From an uncultured Bacteroidota bacterium (GTDB lineage: Bacteria > Bacteroidota > Bacteroidia > Chitinophagales > Chitinophagaceae), in the NCBI GenBank assembly GCA_903912435.1, contig CAIWHI010000617.1, forward strand, positions 1 through 10,032: a stretch of DNA of 10,032 bases. The letters run 5' to 3'. The notes below the pieces were generated by a model. It saw nothing but the letters and a program-made list of their open reading frames with translations. It did not search any database and was not told the origin of the DNA. Positions 5,927 through 10,032 of this stretch are shown here, piece after piece; within the stretch, counting starts at the first letter, position 1, and every line of letters starts with the position of its first letter. A program made the translations under genes and the position numbers.

Positions 5927-6355
5927 TTATTTTTTATGTGCCGACTTCCCAAAGTTTATTAATTCTGATGCAGGTATAAATCCTACTGTTGATTTAACCA
6001 CATTGCCGTTTTCATCGAGTATGAAAAGGCTGGGGTAGGCTGATATTTTATATTTTTCAGCGAGCATGGGGCCATCACCTTTTTCTCCATCGAAAGAGGC
6101 ATTTACGAATGTGGTATTGAAATAGTCAGCGGCTGTTTTATCAGTGAAAGTCTGCCTTTTCAGCATTTTGCATGGCCCACACCATGATGCGTAGATGTCG
6201 AGGAAAATTAATTTGTGCTCAGATTTAGCCTTGCTTAAAACCTGTTTCCAGTTGTCTTCCTGAAATTTGATTCCATCATCATTTTTTGCATCACAACGGG
6301 CTACAAAAAATAAGAACATAATAGCCAGGGGGAATAATAAAAAGGTTTTCTTCAT
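5927..6355 (-). CDS. Exported thioredoxin-fold protein
   Basis: This is a thiol-disulfide oxidoreductase of the thioredoxin fold, 142 residues from the ATG at 6353-6355. An N-terminal signal (MKKTFLLFPLAIMFLFFVAR) directs export. Cleavage after CDA (residue 23) looks likelier than lipidation at C21, because arginine precedes that cysteine. The fold follows: KLIFLDIYASWCGPCKMLKR with redox cysteines C59 and C62 in CGPC, and the cis-proline segment ISAYPSLFILDENG (P108). The order resembles single-domain periplasmic thioredoxins and the C-terminal domain of DsbD, so a role in reducing or isomerising cell-envelope disulfides is likely (inference). I reject the longer TTG-initiated frame starting at 6376, because that codon lies within the -7 promoter box. 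The gene is followed within 6 nt by the VF530 gene. Confidence 0.9.
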   Translation of the reverse strand: MKKTFLLFPLAIMFLFFVARCDAKNDDGIKFQEDNWKQVLSKAKSEHKLIFLDIYASWCGPCKMLKRQTFTDKTAADYFNTTFVNASFDGEKGDGPMLAEKYKISAYPSLFILDENGNVVKSTVGFIPASELINFGKSAHKK

Positions 6356-6373
6356 TTGATTAATATTTTGAAC

Positions 6374-6405
6374 CAAAGTTAGGCTTTTGGTTAAATAATA
6401 GACAA
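6374..6405 (-). promoter_or_regulatory. Promoter of the thioredoxin-VF530 operon
   Basis: The minus strand has TTG (6403-6405), a 21-nt spacer and TAACTTTG (6374-6381). This fits the Bacteroidota pattern of TTG, 17-23 nt, TAnnTTTG. The -7 box ends 18 nt before the chosen start at 6355, giving a leader of about 12 nt and supporting the shorter protein start. Confidence 0.65.
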
Positions 6406-6599
6406 GAATTTGACTTGGGGAGCAATAATTGAAGAACTATAACAGTTTCTTATATTGGCTAACTTTACAGGCCTGATTTTTGGTGTAAATAAATTGTGAA
6501 GGATTTTCATTAAATAGCAGAAACAGGGGAATTGTTAATAACCTGTGTATTTTTACACTCTTGTAACATTGGATACCTAGAAAAGGACAGGAATTTCTT

Positions 6600-6607
6600 T
6601 AACTTTG
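6600..6607 (+). promoter_or_regulatory. -7 box of the TPR gene promoter
   Basis: TAACTTTG on the plus strand ends 17 nt before the ATG at 6625. AAGGAA lies 3 nt before that ATG. No TTG is found at 17-23 nt; the nearest is 28 nt away at 6569-6571. The box would place the transcript start downstream of the TTG codon at 6532, which argues against the longer reading frame. Confidence 0.55.
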
Positions 6608-6624
6608 ATACAAACAAGGAACGT

Positions 6625-8040
6625 ATGTTTTACGACGATTTTGATGACGATGAAATGGGTCCGCTTGACGAAACCCTAAGGAGATATGAGGAGGTGAAAC
6701 AGGGTTCCAGTGCTAATATTCTGGATGAGGAGGAGTTTGAACGTGTAGTTGAATATTATTTCCAGAATAATAACGAGGAACAGGCTATGCTTGCCTGCGA
6801 TATTGCCCGCACTTACTATCCTTTTTCTGCTTCTATATTATTACTTCGTGCCGAAATACTGACCCAGGCCCAGAAATACGGGCAGGCACTAAAGGCGCTC
6901 GACGAAATGGAGCAATACGATAATCACAACCTTGATGCAGTGCTTTTAAGGTCTGATATACTATTGTCGCAGTTCAAATATGACCAGGCAGCCTTATTTC
7001 TGGAGCAGAGGGTAGTAGAATATAATGGCAAGGATAAAACCGAACTCCTGCTCGAACTATCAGATGTATATGACGAGAGCGAGGAGTTTGATGCCGTGTT
7101 TGATACCCTTAAGCGGGTAATAGCCATAGATAAGCGCAATGAGGAAGCATTGCAGAAAATTTGCTTCTGGGCTGAGTTTACCGGCAGACTTGATGAGAGT
7201 GTGACCCTCCATACCCAGTTGACCGACGATGATCCCTATAATTCTTTAGGTTGGTTCAATTTGGGAGCGGCTTTTCAAGGCTTGAAGCTCTATGAGAAAA
7301 GTATTGACGCGTACGAGTTTTGCATAGCTATTGACGAAAAGTTTGAATTTGCCTATCGCAATATGGCTGATGCCTATATGCGCCTGAAATATTACGAAAA
7401 GGCATTGGAGGTATTGGAAAAGCATATTGAAATAGCCAAACCCGAAGATGTAATTTTTGAGGCAATGGGTTATTGTTGGGAAAAACGTAAGGATTTTGCA
7501 AAGGCCCGTCAATATTACCGTCAGGCATCGCAATTGAGTCCTCAGGACGATGGTATTTTCTATAAAATAGGGGAGACCTACGCACGGGAAAAACAGTGGG
7601 AAAAGGCTGTGAAATCTTTTTCGGTGGCCTTTCATCTGGATAAGGAAAACGCATCCTACTGCATGGCTATAGGTAATTGCCTGATGGAAATGGATGTAAA
7701 AAGCGAAGCACTAGTTTGCTACCTTAATGCAGTACGCTTGAAACCAGGCAATAAAACCACATGGGTGGCACTGATTAAGGGCTTATATATTTCGGGGTAT
7801 TTTGCAGAGGCTATTATACAGCTTGAGGTAGCAAGGGAGCATTGTGGTGATAAGGGTGATTTTTATTATTACCATGCAGCATCACTTTTCGAATTAGGCA
7901 AAGCTAAAGAAGCCTTGCTCCAATTAGAAAAAGGCCTGAAAATGTCACCTACCCGCAGTAAGATTTTCACCGACCTCAATGCAGAGTTTTTATTACGCAA
8001 TCCTGTTGCAGAATTAATCAGCAGGTACAAGAAGAAATAA
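6625..8040 (+). CDS. Tetratricopeptide repeat protein
   Basis: The protein has 471 residues from the ATG at 6625. This start is chosen because AAGGAA lies just upstream and a TAACTTTG promoter box lies 17 nt before it. It begins with an acidic segment (MFYDDFDDDEMG). The rest is a nearly continuous array of about ten 34-residue helical repeats with the TPR spacing of W/L-G-Y-A-P. Clear examples are NSLGWFNLGAAFQGLKLYEK, AYRNMADAYMRLKYYEKALE, GIFYKIGETYAREKQWEKAV and YYYHAASLFELGKAKEALLQ. There is no signal peptide or membrane segment from this start, so it is probably a cytoplasmic scaffold. The repeats show that it binds other proteins or peptides, but no partner can be read from the sequence. 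It stands alone, divergent from the thioredoxin operon and closed by a terminator. Confidence 0.9.
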   Translation: MFYDDFDDDEMGPLDETLRRYEEVKQGSSANILDEEEFERVVEYYFQNNNEEQAMLACDIARTYYPFSASILLLRAEILTQAQKYGQALKALDEMEQYDNHNLDAVLLRSDILLSQFKYDQAALFLEQRVVEYNGKDKTELLLELSDVYDESEEFDAVFDTLKRVIAIDKRNEEALQKICFWAEFTGRLDESVTLHTQLTDDDPYNSLGWFNLGAAFQGLKLYEKSIDAYEFCIAIDEKFEFAYRNMADAYMRLKYYEKALEVLEKHIEIAKPEDVIFEAMGYCWEKRKDFAKARQYYRQASQLSPQDDGIFYKIGETYAREKQWEKAVKSFSVAFHLDKENASYCMAIGNCLMEMDVKSEALVCYLNAVRLKPGNKTTWVALIKGLYISGYFAEAIIQLEVAREHCGDKGDFYYYHAASLFELGKAKEALLQLEKGLKMSPTRSKIFTDLNAEFLLRNPVAELISRYKKK

Positions 8041-8056
8041 GTTGGTTGTATAAATA

Positions 8057-8098
8057 AACAAGTCTGCCTGTAAGTAAATCCAGGCAGGCTTGTTATTT
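8057..8098. terminator. Bidirectional terminator between the TPR gene and higA
   Basis: AACAAGTCTGCCTG (8057-8070) and CAGGCAGGCTTGTT (8081-8094) form a 14-bp stem with one G-U wobble in the plus-strand transcript and a 10-nt loop. It is followed by ATTTTA on the plus strand and, in the other direction, by TATTTATAC. It lies 16 nt after the TPR stop and 15 nt beyond the higA stop, so it serves convergent transcripts. Confidence 0.85.
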
Positions 8099-8109
8099 TA
8101 TGGAAAATA

Positions 8110-8550
8110 TTAGCTTGCTTTCTTTAGGTCAGTATTGCTCATTTTTGGGGTTATATCACCTGTCGTTTTCTTGCCTATTAGAATATATGGTTGATTAAAC
8201 GCTTCCTGAGTAACTTTAAAGTGGGCAGCTAATATGCGAATATTGTCCTTTGAAAGTCCTTTTTTGTAATTTAAAATGTTGGATATCAAACCCTTACTGA
8301 TACCAAGAATTCCCGCCACATCCACCGCTTTTAGTTTATGGTCGGCCATTAACGATTTTAGTAGCTCTATAGGATTCAAATCATTTATGATAATATGGTC
8401 AGCATCCCATTTTTCAATTAATAAGGTTAGTAGCCTTATTTCGTCCTCAATTTCAGGCGTCCTTTCACCAAAGACCAGTTGTTCCAATATGTTGCAATAG
8501 TCAAAATACTGGACTTCTGTATCAATCACCTTGTATTTTAGTTCGGCCAT
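8110..8550 (-). CDS. higA: HigA-type antitoxin (XRE-family DNA-binding protein)
   Basis: The antitoxin is expected to bind and block the HigB toxin encoded just upstream and to repress the shared promoter. The protein has 146 residues. The N-terminal half (about 1-58) is helical and acidic, with PEIEDEIRLLTLLIEKWDADH, as in the HigA/COG5499 group. The helix-turn-helix lies at about residues 61-112 (IELLKSLMADHKLKAVDVAG then ILGISKGLISNILNYKKGLS), with the recognition helix around residues 84-94. The tail after residue 125 is polar. Its ATG overlaps the toxin stop codon by one base (TAATG), so translation is probably coupled. The toxin-first order is typical of hig loci. The inverted repeat at 8899-8915 is the natural candidate operator. 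Confidence 0.92.
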   Translation of the reverse strand: MAELKYKVIDTEVQYFDYCNILEQLVFGERTPEIEDEIRLLTLLIEKWDADHIIINDLNPIELLKSLMADHKLKAVDVAGILGISKGLISNILNYKKGLSKDNIRILAAHFKVTQEAFNQPYILIGKKTTGDITPKMSNTDLKKAS

Positions 8551-8882
8551 TAGAATAAGTTTATTGTGTATTGATTCCCCGCTTTATTTAGTTTGTCATA
8601 TTCTGCATGAGTGCCAATCCAGTAAATAAATAAATGGGCTAGATTTTGCCCAAATAAATACTTGCAAATAATTCTATAGTTGTTGCTACCAATATCAAAT
8701 ACTACACGTTGAGAACTTTTACCAAGTAGGTCGGCACTTGAAAAGGTTAATTTAATATCACCAGGTGAATTCCAATCAGATTTACTTAATTTAACTAACC
8801 AATCATTAAAAACAACTCTTGCTTTTGGATTGTTTTTGCAATAATCCTCAATCGTGATTTTTTTTATTAAATGGATTTTCAT
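8550..8882 (-). CDS. higB: HigB family toxin (mRNA interferase)
   Basis: This is a RelE-fold ribonuclease toxin of the HigB_toxin family, known to cut mRNA at the ribosome. The protein has 110 residues, the normal length. The family blocks are all present: MKIHLIKKITIEDYC at the start, DWNSPGDIKLTFSSADLLG (36-54), RVVFDIGSNNYRIICKY (59-75) and the closing WIGTHAEYDKLN (88-99). Nothing suggests inactivation. The ATG lies only 2 nt after a predicted -7 promoter box, so the message could be leaderless or nearly so. The gene begins 53 nt after the stop of the acyl carrier protein gene on the same strand, so some read-through expression is possible; hig pairs are often mobile and need not relate to their neighbours. 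Confidence 0.93.
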   Translation of the reverse strand: MKIHLIKKITIEDYCKNNPKARVVFNDWLVKLSKSDWNSPGDIKLTFSSADLLGKSSQRVVFDIGSNNYRIICKYLFGQNLAHLFIYWIGTHAEYDKLNKAGNQYTINLF

Positions 8883-8884
8883 AG

Positions 8885-8917
8885 CAAAGGTATGAAAAGT
8901 TTACAAAAGGTAAACAA
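8885..8917 (-). promoter_or_regulatory. higBA promoter with embedded operator-like inverted repeat
   Basis: The minus strand shows TTG (8915-8917), a 22-nt spacer and TACCTTTG (8885-8892), a full match to the Bacteroidota promoter pattern. Within the spacer lies the perfect inverted repeat GTTTAC (8899-8904) / GTAAAC (8910-8915) with a 5-nt centre. A dimeric HigA bound there would cover the gap between the two promoter elements, which fits autorepression. The HigA binding is inference. Confidence 0.65.
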
Positions 8918-8935
8918 AATAAATGAGGTATTATA

Positions 8936-9178
8936 TTACTTATTCACCTTCTTCTTAATAAACCCTACCATATCCCCAATATTATTGAGCTTCATAATCT
9001 CCATGAGTTTGAATTTGATGGCAAAGTGTTTTTCAATACTGTCTATAAGCATCATATGGGTTAGCGAATCCCAACCCTGCACATCGGCTGCAGTGGTGGT
9101 AGGGGTAAGTTCTATTGGCTTTTTAAGAATAGCTGAGAAAATAGTATTGATTTGGGAGATGATTTCCTGGTCTTCCAT
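8936..9178 (-). CDS. Stand-alone acyl carrier protein
   Basis: This is a carrier protein that holds an acyl or aminoacyl group as a thioester on a phosphopantetheine arm. The protein has 80 residues and is acidic in its first half. The attachment serine is S38 in GWDSLTHMMLIDSIEKHF, the canonical helix-2 motif, and the C-terminal helix ends in a lysine cluster (GFIKKKVNK). Its sequence departs from a housekeeping AcpP (DSLTHM in place of DSLDTVEL), and the neighbours are an acyltransferase and an adenylating enzyme rather than fab genes, so it is a pathway-specific carrier. It starts 13 nt after the GNAT gene on the same strand, which points to one operon. The pathway could be modification of a surface sugar or polymer, or a small natural product; the window does not decide. 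Confidence 0.9.
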   Translation of the reverse strand: MEDQEIISQINTIFSAILKKPIELTPTTTAADVQGWDSLTHMMLIDSIEKHFAIKFKLMEIMKLNNIGDMVGFIKKKVNK

Positions 9179-9191
9179 GTTGTATAAATGT

Positions 9192-9848
9192 TTAGTTTAA
9201 AATTCGTTCCATCAATATTTTAGTGTCGCAAGGTAGCAAATTCAGGATGCTTTTACTTGCACAATGTTTTTCTTGTGCCAAAGTAAAACCTGTTTTTTCA
9301 TAAGCTTTTTGTGCAGATGCATTGTTTTTGAGTAAAATCACCTGCACCTTATTGAAATCCTTGCCTGCGTCCTTACTACGTTTTATGTGTTCCTCCACTA
9401 GTTGGCGGCTAAGCCCCATACCCCTGAATTTTTCAGCAGTATATACACATTCTATTTGCAGTGCCCCTTCTTCCCTATGTATATTTACCTCATTCATCAG
9501 GGCAATATTAGGAGCAGCATCCATAATTATTTGCCTATTCAGCAAGTACATGAGTAGATTGCTCTTTATCATATTACTCGCCATGCCTTCTTCGGCTTCT
9601 ATCCAGGCACTAATTGCAGCAGCGGGAGCGCCATCTACCTCGGCTATTAAAAAATGATTGGCACAAATTTCCTGCCCCTCAATTTCTTCATCCAAGATAC
9701 TACCCAAAAGCTCCTTCAAATCATCTTCACTAATTCCAAATATGGCACAATAGCTAATAATATCAGAGCCGCTTTTCTCAGCCTCAATAATTGCTGTGAT
9801 TAAAAAATCTTTATCGTCAAGTGTTGCCTGTCTTATTATGGTATTCAT
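9192..9848 (-). CDS. GNAT family N-acyltransferase
   Basis: The enzyme is predicted to move an acyl group, from CoA or possibly from the adjacent carrier protein, to an amine. The protein has 218 residues. It begins with the typical IIRQATLDDKDFL strand-helix. The acyl-donor loop is EKFRGMGLSRQL (residues 139-150), matching the Q/RxxGxG/A motif except for lysine at the first position. The later motif is NNASAQKAYEKTGFTL (175-190). There is an acidic helical insertion at about residues 40-60 (SEDDLKELLGSILDEEIEGQ). Its ATG overlaps the stop of the upstream adenylating enzyme as ATGA, a strong sign of translational coupling, and the carrier protein follows 13 nt later. Substrate is unknown. Confidence 0.88.
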   Translation of the reverse strand: MNTIIRQATLDDKDFLITAIIEAEKSGSDIISYCAIFGISEDDLKELLGSILDEEIEGQEICANHFLIAEVDGAPAAAISAWIEAEEGMASNMIKSNLLMYLLNRQIIMDAAPNIALMNEVNIHREEGALQIECVYTAEKFRGMGLSRQLVEEHIKRSKDAGKDFNKVQVILLKNNASAQKAYEKTGFTLAQEKHCASKSILNLLPCDTKILMERILN

Positions 9849-10032
9849 GATTGGTGTGTTATCGTTTTCTGCAATGCTTTTCTATCGGTTTTTCCATTGG
9901 CATTCAGAGGGAAAGGGGATATAAAATGAACCCTGGAGGGTATCATATACGATGGAACCTTGGTTTTTAGTTCGGTCATTATATCTTCCATATTTGCAGG
10001 TTCTTGCTCAAATACCGCATCAATCTGATTGA
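9845..10032 (-). CDS. AMP-binding (adenylation) enzyme, C-terminal end only
   Basis: About 61 codons of the 3' end are in the window, with the stop TGA at 9845-9847. The translation includes LKTKVPSYMIPSRVHFISPF and then PLNANGKTDRKAL. These are the closing motifs of the ANL superfamily, with the catalytic lysine in NGKTDRK (the A10 motif of amino acid adenylation domains). YMIPSR plus NGKxDRK fits amino acid-activating enzymes of the NRPS or DltA type better than fatty acyl-CoA ligases, but the substrate pocket lies outside the window. The protein ends here without a fused carrier domain; a separate carrier is encoded two genes downstream. The TGA overlaps the GNAT ATG by four bases. Confidence 0.85.
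   Translation of the reverse strand, partial: NQIDAVFEQEPANMEDIMTELKTKVPSYMIPSRVHFISPFPLNANGKTDRKALQKTITHQS

Noticed and set aside
6356..6376. TTG-initiated seven-residue extension of the thioredoxin-like protein
   Set aside because: The TTG is the end of the TAACTTTG promoter box, and MKKTFLLF at 6355 is an ideal signal-peptide start.
6532..6624. TTG-initiated N-terminal extension of the TPR protein, with an LHSC sequence resembling a lipobox
   Set aside because: The stretch lacks basic residues and is too short for a lipoprotein signal; the -7 box TAACTTTG lies inside it and the ATG at 6625 has an AAGGAA site.
7246..7654. Two overlapping minus-strand frames within the TPR gene
   Set aside because: Both are antisense to clear TPR repeats and show no start signals or domains.

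Overview
The window reads as a chromosomal segment of a Bacteroidota bacterium, most likely from the Chitinophagales/Sphingobacteriales side (inference). The reasons are: an F0F1 ATP synthase cluster whose subunit a starts with a cleavable signal peptide and an extra periplasmic domain, as in this phylum; -7 boxes of the Bacteroidota type TAnnTTTG close upstream of several starts; few strong Shine-Dalgarno sites; and moderately AT-rich DNA with REP-like repeats in intergenic DNA.

Layout. From 4113 down to 1 (minus strand) runs atpB-atpE-atpF-atpH-atpA, with atpA cut by the window edge. Together these build the proton channel (a, c), the stator stalk (b, delta) and the catalytic alpha subunit. 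A TAACTTTG box just before atpB is the likely operon promoter. The atpE-atpF spacer holds a strong stem-loop, and heptamer arrays sit directly before the atpH and atpA start codons. From about 4143 to 4869 there is no gene, but there are two REP-like repeat elements. A lone outer-membrane beta-barrel gene (4870-5502, minus) follows. A perfect 12-bp hairpin terminator separates it from a two-gene minus-strand unit: an exported thioredoxin-fold protein and a VF530/DUF2132 protein. Divergent from that unit is a 471-residue TPR protein on the plus strand, ended by a probably bidirectional terminator at 8057-8094.

The right end, all on the minus strand, holds a HigB-HigA toxin-antitoxin pair with an inverted repeat placed inside its predicted promoter. 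Upstream of it is a tightly packed trio: the C-terminal end of an adenylating (AMP-binding) enzyme, a GNAT acyltransferase and a stand-alone acyl carrier protein. The trio suggests activation of an acid or amino acid, loading on the carrier, and transfer to an unknown acceptor.

Most of the window is ordinary core genome. The parts most worth a second look are the 150-bp inverted-repeat element with a compensatory base change, the heptamer arrays in two atp leaders, the stem-loop after atpE, the possibly leaderless toxin gene, and the adenylation-GNAT-carrier trio.
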